From Stygiobacter sp. (GTDB lineage Bacteria > Pseudomonadota > Alphaproteobacteria > Rhodospirillales > Magnetospirillaceae), in assembly GCA_006218045.1 (NCBI GenBank), contig VBWB01000005.1:62001-126000 (forward strand): 64,000 nucleotides of DNA, written 5' to 3'. Position 1 is the first letter of the stretch, and every line of letters begins with the position of its first letter. Positions 28,882 to 37,921 of this stretch are shown here, in pieces. The notes under the pieces were generated by a model. The model was not told the DNA's origin. It did no database searches and saw only the letters and a program-made list of their open reading frames with translations. The translations under genes were made by a program, and so were the position numbers.

Positions 28882-28909
28882 ACGCAGGTTTTGAGAAACG
28901 GGAGGCATC

Positions 28910-29899
28910 ATGAAGATCGTTCGCGCCCCATTGCGCATCACTCTTGGCGGTGGCGGCACCGATCTGCCCGGCTGGTATCGCGAGCATGGCGGCTTTCTGG
29001 TTTCCGCGGCCATCGACAAGCATATTTACCTGACCGGTTCGCGCCGTGTTTACGATGAGAATATTTGGCTCAGCTATTCCAAGGTCGAGGTTTGTCGCGA
29101 CGTTTCGGAAGTCAGCCACGAATTGTTCAAGGCCTGCCTGAAGCGCTTTGATTTCCCCCGCGGCTACGAGATCCACTCGATTTCCGAATTGCCGGGCAAT
29201 ACCGGATTGGGATCGTCGGGCGCTTTCCTGGTCGCCACCATCAAGCTGCTGGCCGAGGTGGAAAAGCGGGCGATGAGCGAACAGGACATCGCCGAGATGG
29301 CCTGCCAGATCGAGATGGAGGAATTGGGGCGCAATTCCGGCAAGCAAGATCCCTATGCGGCGGCTTTTGGCGGCATCATCGCCCTGAATATCGATAAGAG
29401 CGGGCATGTGGAGGTGGAGCCGGTCAAATTGTCGGGTCGCACCATCCGTGAAATGACCAGCACCATCCGGCTGTATTCCACCGGGATCACCCGCAATTCC
29501 GAGGAAGTGCTGAGCCATCAGAATCAGAATCTCGGGGCCAAGCAACGTTCGGCGGTCGAGGCGATGACCCGTATCCAGGAAATCGGCTATGAATCGCGCG
29601 ACTGCCTGCTGGCCGGGGATGTGGAAGGCTTTGGCCGCCTGATGCACGAGCATTGGCAGGTGAAGAAATCCATGAGCGCCAAGATGTCGGCCCCCGAGAT
29701 CGACGCGCTTTATAACTTTGCCATTGCCCAGGGGGCTTTGGGCGGCAAGATCATCGGCGCCGGTGGCGGCGGTTTCCTGATGGTTTATGTGCCGCCGGCC
29801 AAGCTGGCCGATTTTGACGAAGCCATGAGCAATCTGGGGTGCCAGGAAATGGATTGGCGCTTCTCGGATGCCGGCGTCACCTCGCTTTATTCCATCTGA
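28910..29899 (+). CDS. hddA: GHMP kinase, D-glycero-alpha-D-manno-heptose 7-phosphate kinase-like (HddA)
   Basis: MKIVRAPLRITLGGGGTDLPGWYREHGGFLVSAAIDKHIYLTGSRR...GLGSSGAFLVATIKLL...SGKQDPYAAAFGGI. Confidence 0.9.
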   Translation: MKIVRAPLRITLGGGGTDLPGWYREHGGFLVSAAIDKHIYLTGSRRVYDENIWLSYSKVEVCRDVSEVSHELFKACLKRFDFPRGYEIHSISELPGNTGLGSSGAFLVATIKLLAEVEKRAMSEQDIAEMACQIEMEELGRNSGKQDPYAAAFGGIIALNIDKSGHVEVEPVKLSGRTIREMTSTIRLYSTGITRNSEEVLSHQNQNLGAKQRSAVEAMTRIQEIGYESRDCLLAGDVEGFGRLMHEHWQVKKSMSAKMSAPEIDALYNFAIAQGALGGKIIGAGGGGFLMVYVPPAKLADFDEAMSNLGCQEMDWRFSDAGVTSLYSI

Positions 29900-29913
29900 C
29901 CGGGAGAAATGAT

Positions 29914-31008
29914 GTGCGGCGGTCCGTTGGTATCATCGGGGGCGGTATCTTTGGCCTGACAGCCGCCGTCAATCTGAGCGACACGCATGACGTCACGGTT
30001 TTCGAGCAGTCTCCGGACATTCTGACCGGAGCCACCTGGGCCAATCACAACCGCCATCATTACGGCTATCATTATCCGCGCAGTCCGGAAACCGCGCAGC
30101 AATGTCTGGAAAGCCGGGAATTGTTCGAGGGCACCTATGGCGATTGCTGCAACCGCTCTTTCGCCAATTATTATTGTGTGGCCAAGGAAGACACCAAGAC
30201 CACGCCCGAGGATTATGTCCGGTTTTGCGATCAGGTCGGGTTGGGCTGGCGGGAAGAATGGCCGCAGGGCGATATCCTTGACCGCTCCCGCATCGCCTTG
30301 AGCCTGCGGACGGAAGAGGGCGTTTATGATTTCGCCACGCTGAAGCGGTTGATCGGCGAACGTCTGGGGCGCAGCCGCGACGTGACGCTGCATCTTCGCC
30401 ACCGGGTGATTGACGCCAGCATCGCCGCGGGCGGGGAAAAGCGGCTGGTTGTCGAAGATCCCGACGGCGGACGCCGTGAAATGCAGTTCGATTATCTGAT
30501 CAATGCCATGTACGCCAATTATAATCGCTTCTGCGGTTGGCTGGGCTTTGAACAGAAACTGTTTCAGTACAATCTTCAGGAATTGTGCGTCATCGATCTG
30601 CCGGTGAACGACCCGGTGGGGATCACTATTCAAGACGGGCCCTTTCCGTCCTTTCTGCCGTTGGGCTTTTCCAGAAACCGCTGTCTGTTCGCCCATGTCG
30701 AGGCGTCACAGCTTGTCCGCGATGTTTCCAATGGCCGGACGCCGTTGCTTAATCGGGTTCTCAACATCCAGTCCAACTGGTCCGGGGTCCGCGATGTCAG
30801 CGCCCCGCTGATCCCGATCATCAACCGGGCCCAATACGTTCGCTCGATCTTCGTTGATCGTGTCGTCGATGCGACCAAGGCCGCCTCGGATGCGCGGCTG
30901 ACGGATGTCACCGATCATGGCCAAGGATGCTGGTCGATTTTCGCGGCCAAGATCATCACCTGTGAAGCCAATGCCCGCCGTATCGCCGGTGCCATTGCCG
31001 TGGGCTGA
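29914..31008 (+). CDS. FAD-dependent oxidoreductase (DAO-like)
   Basis: GTG start: VRRSVGIIGGGIFGLTAAVNLSDTHDVTVFEQSPDILTGATWANHNRHHYGYHYPRS. Confidence 0.8.
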   Translation: MRRSVGIIGGGIFGLTAAVNLSDTHDVTVFEQSPDILTGATWANHNRHHYGYHYPRSPETAQQCLESRELFEGTYGDCCNRSFANYYCVAKEDTKTTPEDYVRFCDQVGLGWREEWPQGDILDRSRIALSLRTEEGVYDFATLKRLIGERLGRSRDVTLHLRHRVIDASIAAGGEKRLVVEDPDGGRREMQFDYLINAMYANYNRFCGWLGFEQKLFQYNLQELCVIDLPVNDPVGITIQDGPFPSFLPLGFSRNRCLFAHVEASQLVRDVSNGRTPLLNRVLNIQSNWSGVRDVSAPLIPIINRAQYVRSIFVDRVVDATKAASDARLTDVTDHGQGCWSIFAAKIITCEANARRIAGAIAVG

Positions 31009-31041
31009 TCCGATAACCGGTATTGGGGTGAGGTGGGGCGG

Positions 31042-33246
31042 ATGATGTGGTTTTTTCCGGCGACCATCGTCAATTCGGCAACGTCGCAGACGCTGGCCGT
31101 CATCGTTTTCGCCGTTTGCCTATGGCTTTTCATCCGCCGGGCCCAGCGGCTGGAAAACCTTGCCGTCGGGCCGTTCTTCGCCGCATGGGCCGCCATCTGG
31201 CTGTTCGAGTACGTTTATCTCGGCCAGAATTCCTATGTCTATCCCGACGATGAAGGCAATTGGGTCATACCCTTCATCAAGCTGGCGGCGGCCAATGGTG
31301 GCAACCAGCTCTCGCATCTGATCGCCGCCGATCATGAAACCGGGGCTTCGTTTCTGACCGGCGGGGCCGTCCTGACCTTTGACGGCCTGTTGCTCAGCCA
31401 CCTGCCCGCATGGATCGCCATTGCCGTGCATAAGCTGGCCGTGGTCACCTTGCCGTTTTGGGGAATTTATCTGCTGGCGGTTCGCGGCCTTGGCTGCCGG
31501 CGGGCCATCGCCATCGCCTTCGCCGCCCTGATCACCGTCAGTACCCATCATATGATGCTGGTCACCTATGCCACCGGTCTGAGCCGGGCGCTGATCCCGT
31601 TGGCATGCTGGTTTGCGGTCGCCCGCCTGGGTCGGCCCGGTTACTGGCTGGGGGTGACCCTGTATTCCGGGGTCATCGCCCTGTGCATGGTCCCGGTCGA
31701 GGGTTTGCTGCCGCTGGGGGCATCCGTTTTGGCGGTGACCTTGTTGTTGGGACGGACGTCATGGCGTGATTTGCTGACCGTGGCACTGGCGATTGCCGTG
31801 TTGGTTGTGCCGCTGATCATCAATTGGGCCGATTCCCTGTACGGCATGATGCAATTGGCGCCCCTCTCCCCTTATGCCAGAAATGCCGTCGATCGGGCCG
31901 AATGGGGCTATCGTCTGGGGCAGATCGGCAATGCCCTGTGGCAATTATGGCCGCATAGCGTCAACGGCCTGCCCCAAAGCCTGGCCCTGTCATCCTTGGT
32001 CGTGTTGTTCGTCGGCGCCCGGCCCGAGCGCTGGCGCGCCCTGGGCACCCTGCTGATGCCGATCTTGATTTTCGCCGCCATCATTTTGTTCCCCTGGGAA
32101 AGGCTTGGTTTGGCCGCCATCCGTGGCGCCACGCTTGAATATTGCCTGGAAGCGGGAGTGATCACCGCCCCCTTGCTGGGGGCGCTGGCGGCCGAAGCGT
32201 TGTTTGCACGCTGGCCGAAAGCGGTCCTGGCCGGATCATTCGCCGTTGCGGTGATGCTGCTGGCCTGGGTAAAGGCCCATAATCTGCTCCTGCATTATGA
32301 CCATGGCGGGCAAAGCGCCTATCGCGCCGAAAACCTTGTGGATGCGGCCTGGGCCCCGGCGGAACCGTTCCGGGTCATCACCTTGTGGCACAAATACCTG
32401 ACCCCCGAGCAGAACGTGCCCAGCGGTTTCAACGGATTGGCCGCCTTTGACCAATATCTGAACATCTCGTTCGCCAACCATCAGGATTATTGGTCTTACG
32501 GCATCATGCGGAGCACGCCGCGCCGCGACCTGGATTTACAGTGGCATTACTGGAATGGTCAGGCATACGAATTGGACCGCCAAGCCTCTTCCGCCTTGCT
32601 GGGCTTGGCCAATGTGCGCTTCATCATCAGTCCGGTGCCGCTGGTCGGAGAATCGCTGCGGTTCGTCGATGGCCCCAAGGACTTGCCCAAGGACCGTGCG
32701 ATCCTGAAAATGCGCCGGCTGAACGATGGCGACAACAGTTGGAAGCGCCGCATCGCCGATAGTGTCGATGAGACCCGCTGGCATTTCGAGCGGATGTTTG
32801 AATACGGCAAGCTCTATATCTACGAAATCGCGCAATCCAAGCCGCGGGCCTATGGCGCTCGCCAAATCATCGAGGTGGCTGACCATATGCCGCCCAAGGA
32901 ATTCCATGGGTTAATCGAGCGTCATGCCGCCGAAAACGCGGCGGTGCTGCGCCATCGGGATCGACCGGCTTTGCCCTCTGCCGGGCAGGTGACCGTGACC
33001 GGGCTGTCTTTGCTGCCGGATGGATATGATCTATCCGTGTCGGCGCCGACGGATGGATTGGTGTTGGTCAATATCAGCTTCAGTCCATTTCTATCGGCGC
33101 AATGTGCTGATCAAGCTTTGACTTTGTCCGCCGCTAACGGCGTACAGACGGCTGTAGTAGTTCCGGCCGGATGTTCCGATGTCAGACTGCGCTACTACCG
33201 TCCGACAGCCTGGGAAGCCCTTGCTAAATTGTGGATTCGGCACTGA
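31042..33246 (+). CDS. Large multi-TM protein with extracytoplasmic C-terminal domain (GT-C-like candidate), paralog of 37918..40158
   Basis: ~11 hydrophobic helices; ...NSYVYPDDEGNWVIPFIKLA...HYDHGGQSAYRAENLVDAAWAPAEPFRVITL; shared layout with 37918..40158. Confidence 0.65.
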   Translation: MMWFFPATIVNSATSQTLAVIVFAVCLWLFIRRAQRLENLAVGPFFAAWAAIWLFEYVYLGQNSYVYPDDEGNWVIPFIKLAAANGGNQLSHLIAADHETGASFLTGGAVLTFDGLLLSHLPAWIAIAVHKLAVVTLPFWGIYLLAVRGLGCRRAIAIAFAALITVSTHHMMLVTYATGLSRALIPLACWFAVARLGRPGYWLGVTLYSGVIALCMVPVEGLLPLGASVLAVTLLLGRTSWRDLLTVALAIAVLVVPLIINWADSLYGMMQLAPLSPYARNAVDRAEWGYRLGQIGNALWQLWPHSVNGLPQSLALSSLVVLFVGARPERWRALGTLLMPILIFAAIILFPWERLGLAAIRGATLEYCLEAGVITAPLLGALAAEALFARWPKAVLAGSFAVAVMLLAWVKAHNLLLHYDHGGQSAYRAENLVDAAWAPAEPFRVITLWHKYLTPEQNVPSGFNGLAAFDQYLNISFANHQDYWSYGIMRSTPRRDLDLQWHYWNGQAYELDRQASSALLGLANVRFIISPVPLVGESLRFVDGPKDLPKDRAILKMRRLNDGDNSWKRRIADSVDETRWHFERMFEYGKLYIYEIAQSKPRAYGARQIIEVADHMPPKEFHGLIERHAAENAAVLRHRDRPALPSAGQVTVTGLSLLPDGYDLSVSAPTDGLVLVNISFSPFLSAQCADQALTLSAANGVQTAVVVPAGCSDVRLRYYRPTAWEALAKLWIRH

Positions 33247-33334
33247 GGTGTTTGCATTGGCCGATGGCATAGCGGTGTGCTATAGGTCCAGCTTGATTTT
33301 GTGGCGCTGCGATCAAAGTTAAAAGGAAGCGATC

Positions 33335-34171
33335 GTGAAGGTGGATCTGTCGATCATCATTCCCGCTTATAACGAGGAGCGGCGGTTGCCGCCGACCATC
33401 GAAAAGGTGCTTGAGTGGGCTGATGACAGTGTCGTCTTCAATATCGAACTGATCATTGTCGATGATGGCAGCCAGGATGATACCCGTGCCATGGTGCGCA
33501 CATTCGCCGAGCGGGACGCGCGGGTGCGGTTGATCGAGGAAACCCATGTCGGCGCCATGCACGCCATCATGTCCGGGTTCCGCGCCGCGCGCTATGAACT
33601 GGTCGGCAACATGGACGCCGATTGCGCGGTTCATCCGCGCGAATATGAACGGCTTTTGCCGTTTGTCAGTGCAACCGGCATTGCTCAAGGCTCTCGGGTG
33701 CTGCGTGATGGCTTGCCTTCGGTGGAAAACAAATCGCTGCCCCGCCGCGTGCTGTCCTTCTTCATGTATCGTCTGTTCATTGGCCTGTTTCCCATCGGTG
33801 TTCATGACCCGCAGATTGGATTTCGCCTGTTCAATCGTTCGGCGGTCTTGCGCATCATTCCGCTGATGCGGCTGCCGCACGACGGCATCAAGCACGCCGA
33901 GGTGGTGGTGCGCGGTTTCGGCCTGGGTATGGCGATTACGGAAATTCCGGTGCCCTATATTCATGACGAAGATTCCAGGTGTGTGCCCAAATCGCCGGTG
34001 AAGATGGCGACGACGGCTTTGGCGGCGGCATGGGCGGTTCTGACGATGTGGGGGCAGGTTGCCGTCGATTACCACCGTGGCATTCTGTCGCGGTGTCCGG
34101 TGAGATTGGCGGCGATCTTTCGACCGTTCGCCGGTTGCCGCGGCACCGGTCCCGAGCGTGGTGGCGTCTGA
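33335..34171 (+). CDS. Family 2 glycosyltransferase
   Basis: VKVDLSIIIPAYNEERRLPPTIEKVLEW...IIVDDGSQDDT...GNMDADCAVHP. Confidence 0.93.
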   Translation: MKVDLSIIIPAYNEERRLPPTIEKVLEWADDSVVFNIELIIVDDGSQDDTRAMVRTFAERDARVRLIEETHVGAMHAIMSGFRAARYELVGNMDADCAVHPREYERLLPFVSATGIAQGSRVLRDGLPSVENKSLPRRVLSFFMYRLFIGLFPIGVHDPQIGFRLFNRSAVLRIIPLMRLPHDGIKHAEVVVRGFGLGMAITEIPVPYIHDEDSRCVPKSPVKMATTALAAAWAVLTMWGQVAVDYHRGILSRCPVRLAAIFRPFAGCRGTGPERGGV

Positions 34172-34198
34172 GGCGCGGAAGTGGATTGGAGAGACACC

Positions 34199-35767
34199 GT
34201 GACCCTGTCCAGCTCATCCCGCTGCGTTGCTTTGGTCCGTGGGCCCATCGTCACCGCCGCCGGGGCGGTCAATAACGAAGCGACGCCGGCCATCGCCTTG
34301 GCCTACATCGCCGCGACAATTCGCAAGGGCGGTTACGAGCCGGTTTTGGTCGACGCCATCGCCGACGGTCTCAACCGCATCTGGCATCTCGACAAATATC
34401 CCGGGTTTGGTTGTCAGGGCCTGACCTTCGCCGAAATCATCGAACAAATCCCCGCCGATGTCCGGGTCATCGGTGTTTCCGGCATGTTTTCCAGTGAATG
34501 GCCGGTCATGCGTGACCTCATCACTGAAATTCGGGCGCAGTTCCCGCACGCTCTGCTGGTGGCCGGGGGCGAGCATGTCACCGCCCTGACCGAGTACAGC
34601 CTGCGGGATTGTCCGGCTTTGGATGTCTGCGTGCGGGGAGAAGGGGAGCGGACGTTCCTGGCTCTGCTTGACGCCTGGTACGAATCCGGCACTTACGAGG
34701 GTGTGCCCTCGTTGGGCTATCTCGATGCGGCGGGGGTTTATCGGGAAAGCTCGGGTGTCGCCCGTATTCGCGACGTGGATTCGCTGCCGTGGCCGGAATG
34801 GCCGGAAGGGTATCTGGAAAAATTCTGGGCCGCCGGCAAGTCTTTTGGCATCGGCACGGCCCGCGACATGCCGTTCATGCTGTCGCGCGGATGTCCCTAT
34901 CGCTGCACGTTCTGTTCAAACGAGCGCATGTGGACGACCCGATATATTTTGCGTGAGATCGATGATGTAATCGCCGAACTCAAGCATTACATCGAACGTT
35001 ACGACATTACCTCCGTACAGCTTTACGACCTGACGGCCATCGTCAACCGCAACTGGCTGTTGGAATTCGCCGCGCGCATCCAAGCTGAAGGAATTGCCAT
35101 TCAATGGTCGACTCCGTCGGGCACGCGCAGTGAAGCCCTGGATCAGCAGGGGCTGGCGGCGTTGCGCCAGATCGGCTGTCAATACTTGGTTTACGCGCCG
35201 GAAAGCGGCTCGGCCGAGACCTTGAAGCGCATTCAAAAGCGCATTGATCTCAACAAGCTGACCGCCTCGGTCCTGGAGGCCAAGCGCCAGGGCTATACCA
35301 TCCGCATCAATTTGATTCTGGCGTTTCCCGAAGATACCTGGATGGATTTGATCAAGACCATCTTCTATGGCCTTAAAATGGCCGCGCGCGGCGTGGACGA
35401 GGTTCCGTTCTACATTTTCAGCCCCTATCCCGGCACCGCGATTTTCGAGACGTTACGCGACGACCAGCGCTTGGCGCTGAATGATTCGTTCTTTTTCCGG
35501 CTGTCGGCGTTGAACAGCGCTTATCTATCCGCCGATGTTTTGTCGTTCAATCCACGCATGAATCCCCGGGTGCTCGGGATGATCCGCCTGGGTGGGCTGC
35601 TGACCACGTATGCGGTTGGTTATCTGCTGTACCCGAAGCGTATCGTGCGCACTCTCAAGGCGGTTTTCGGTAGCGAACATCGCTCGTTTACGGTCTTCGA
35701 ACATCGTCTCAAGGACATGATGGCGCGCAGGCGTGCCGTTGTCGGCGATGATCGCCCTTCAAGCTGA
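34199..35767 (+). CDS. B12-binding-domain radical SAM protein
   Basis: N-term B12-like domain (ALAYIAATIRKGGYEPVLVDA...VIGVSGMFSSEWPVMRDL), radical SAM motif RGCPYRCTFCSNERMW. Confidence 0.92.
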   Translation: MTLSSSSRCVALVRGPIVTAAGAVNNEATPAIALAYIAATIRKGGYEPVLVDAIADGLNRIWHLDKYPGFGCQGLTFAEIIEQIPADVRVIGVSGMFSSEWPVMRDLITEIRAQFPHALLVAGGEHVTALTEYSLRDCPALDVCVRGEGERTFLALLDAWYESGTYEGVPSLGYLDAAGVYRESSGVARIRDVDSLPWPEWPEGYLEKFWAAGKSFGIGTARDMPFMLSRGCPYRCTFCSNERMWTTRYILREIDDVIAELKHYIERYDITSVQLYDLTAIVNRNWLLEFAARIQAEGIAIQWSTPSGTRSEALDQQGLAALRQIGCQYLVYAPESGSAETLKRIQKRIDLNKLTASVLEAKRQGYTIRINLILAFPEDTWMDLIKTIFYGLKMAARGVDEVPFYIFSPYPGTAIFETLRDDQRLALNDSFFFRLSALNSAYLSADVLSFNPRMNPRVLGMIRLGGLLTTYAVGYLLYPKRIVRTLKAVFGSEHRSFTVFEHRLKDMMARRRAVVGDDRPSS

Positions 35768-35776
35768 CGAGGCCCC

Positions 35777-37921
35777 ATGGCAGACATTTTCCTCAGCGTT
35801 ATCATTCCTACTTTCGGTCGCAGTGCTGATCTGGTGGGGTTGTTGCGGTCCCTCACGCCGGGGCAAGAGGGGCGGGAGGTCGTCGTCATCGACGATTGCT
35901 CGCCTGATCCCAGCCAATTCGACGGCTTGAAGCAGGACTTTCCCGCCGTTCGCTTCGTCCACCTGGACCAGAACGGCGGCCCCGGTCGGGCGCGCAACCT
36001 TGGCGCCCTTGAGGCGGCGGGCGAGGTCTGCCTGTTCCTTGATTCCGATACCGAATTGCTGGCCGGGGGCTTGGATGAGGTCGAGCGGTTCTTCCGCGAG
36101 AACCCCAACCGCAACATGGTGGCCGGCTGGGATGCGGCGGTGCCGTTGAATGCGGGTTTCTTCCCCCGCTTCAAGGCGCTGTCCATGGTGGTGGGCGCTC
36201 CCGCGGTGGATGCCGAAGTGCCGTTCCTGCCGGGGCGCTGCTTTGCCGTCCGCCGTCAGGTCATGATCGACAGCGGTGGTTTCGACACCACCTACAAAGG
36301 CGCCGATGTCGAGGATTTTGAACTTGGCTATCGTTTGCGCAAAAGCTATGGCCCGATCACCTATCTGACCAAGCTGCGGGTGCATCACCGCTATCCGGAT
36401 CTGATGAAGCAGTTCCGCCTTTATTGGCGGCGGGTGCGGATGTGGATGGATTTGCGGGCCACGGCCGGGGCCTTCGACGCCGGCTTCGGCATGAGCGGCA
36501 ATGACGCCCTGATTCAATTGTTGAGCGGCTTGTGGCCGTGGGCTTTTCTCCTGCTGCTGCCCTTCGGCTGGTGGCTGCCGGGTGTGGCGGTATTGGCGGC
36601 GGCCATTTATGCCAATCGGCGCTTCCTGGGGCTGTGCCAGCGCGAGGAAGGCCTGCTTTTCACCGCTAAAGCGATCATGTGCCAAAGCTTCTTGGCTCAG
36701 GCCATTTTGGCCGGTGCCGGATCGGTGGTGCTGACCAAGCCGTCGGTGCTGGTCCATTTCGGCGGCGGCAAGATCGTGCGGCTGGCGCGGCGTCTGGTGC
36801 GTCTGGCCGATCATGGCCGCGTCTATCTGCGCACCTTGTTGTCCGATGGGCCGACGTATCTGATCTTTTTCGTCACCGGGCGCTGCAATCTGCGCTGTGC
36901 CCATTGCTTCTATATCGAAGAGATCGAGCACGCCGATAAATCCCGCGAGCTGACCCTGGCGGAGATCGAGTCCATCGCCCGCAAGGCGCCCGCGCTCTAT
37001 CACATCACCTTTACCGGCGGAGAGACATTCTTGCGCGACGATATCGCCGATATCGTCGAAATGTTCTATCGCCATGCCAGCACCCGCTCGGTGACCCTGA
37101 CCACCAACGGCACGGTGCCCGAGTTGATCGCCCGGGCGGTGGAACGCATCGCCATCGCCTGCCCCAACATGGTGGTCCGGGTGCCCCTGTCGGTGGACGG
37201 CACCGAGCCCGTGCATGACAAAAGCCGCGGTATGCAGGGCGCATGGAAGAAGGCCATGCGCACCTACGAAATGTTGCGCCAGGTGGCCGACCGTCACGAC
37301 AATGTGAAGCTGGATCTGACCAGTGTGTTGACCCAGCTCAACGGCGACGACATCGAAAAGCTGGCCGAATACGTCAAGGCCAACATGAAGGTGGATAACC
37401 ACGCCATCAATCTGGCGCGCGGCGCTATCCGTGACCCCGAGTCCATTCGCCCGGCCGAAGGCATTTACGAACGCATCATCGAGCGCACCCGCGGCGACCG
37501 TACCCGCAGCAAATACCGTTTCCCGTTGCTGTCGCGCATCCTGATCGCCATGCGCAACATGACCGAACAGACGATCCAGTGGGTGCAGGCCAATGGCCGC
37601 ATGCCGTTCGTCTGTGAAGCCGGGACCCGGCTGATCGAGATGAATGAATATGGCGAGCTGTTTCCGTGCGAAATTCTGGATACGCTGATCGCCAATGGTG
37701 AAACCCTGGCACCGGCGCCATTTGAAAAGTCGTGGATGGGCAATGTCCGGGCGCATGAATACGATCTGCGCGCGGTACTGGCCAGTGATCAGGCCAAGGC
37801 GGTCAGCCGCTTCATCCGCGACGGTGGCTGTGCCTGTACCTTTGAATGCGCTATCGGTGCCAGCTTGGTGTTCCGCCCGGTGAACATCTTTAAATCCCTG
37901 ATGTTGTACGGGAAGAAATGA
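35777..37921 (+). CDS. Fusion: GT2 glycosyltransferase (with TM segment) - radical SAM/SPASM-like protein
   Basis: Single 714-aa ORF: MADIFLSVIIPTFGRSADLVGLL...VVVIDDCSPDPS...FLDSDTELL, TM WPWAFLLLLPFGWWLPGVAVLAAAIYA, then FFVTGRCNLRCAHCFYIEEIEHAD...ITFTGGETFLRDDIADIV. Confidence 0.93.
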   Translation: MADIFLSVIIPTFGRSADLVGLLRSLTPGQEGREVVVIDDCSPDPSQFDGLKQDFPAVRFVHLDQNGGPGRARNLGALEAAGEVCLFLDSDTELLAGGLDEVERFFRENPNRNMVAGWDAAVPLNAGFFPRFKALSMVVGAPAVDAEVPFLPGRCFAVRRQVMIDSGGFDTTYKGADVEDFELGYRLRKSYGPITYLTKLRVHHRYPDLMKQFRLYWRRVRMWMDLRATAGAFDAGFGMSGNDALIQLLSGLWPWAFLLLLPFGWWLPGVAVLAAAIYANRRFLGLCQREEGLLFTAKAIMCQSFLAQAILAGAGSVVLTKPSVLVHFGGGKIVRLARRLVRLADHGRVYLRTLLSDGPTYLIFFVTGRCNLRCAHCFYIEEIEHADKSRELTLAEIESIARKAPALYHITFTGGETFLRDDIADIVEMFYRHASTRSVTLTTNGTVPELIARAVERIAIACPNMVVRVPLSVDGTEPVHDKSRGMQGAWKKAMRTYEMLRQVADRHDNVKLDLTSVLTQLNGDDIEKLAEYVKANMKVDNHAINLARGAIRDPESIRPAEGIYERIIERTRGDRTRSKYRFPLLSRILIAMRNMTEQTIQWVQANGRMPFVCEAGTRLIEMNEYGELFPCEILDTLIANGETLAPAPFEKSWMGNVRAHEYDLRAVLASDQAKAVSRFIRDGGCACTFECAIGASLVFRPVNIFKSLMLYGKK

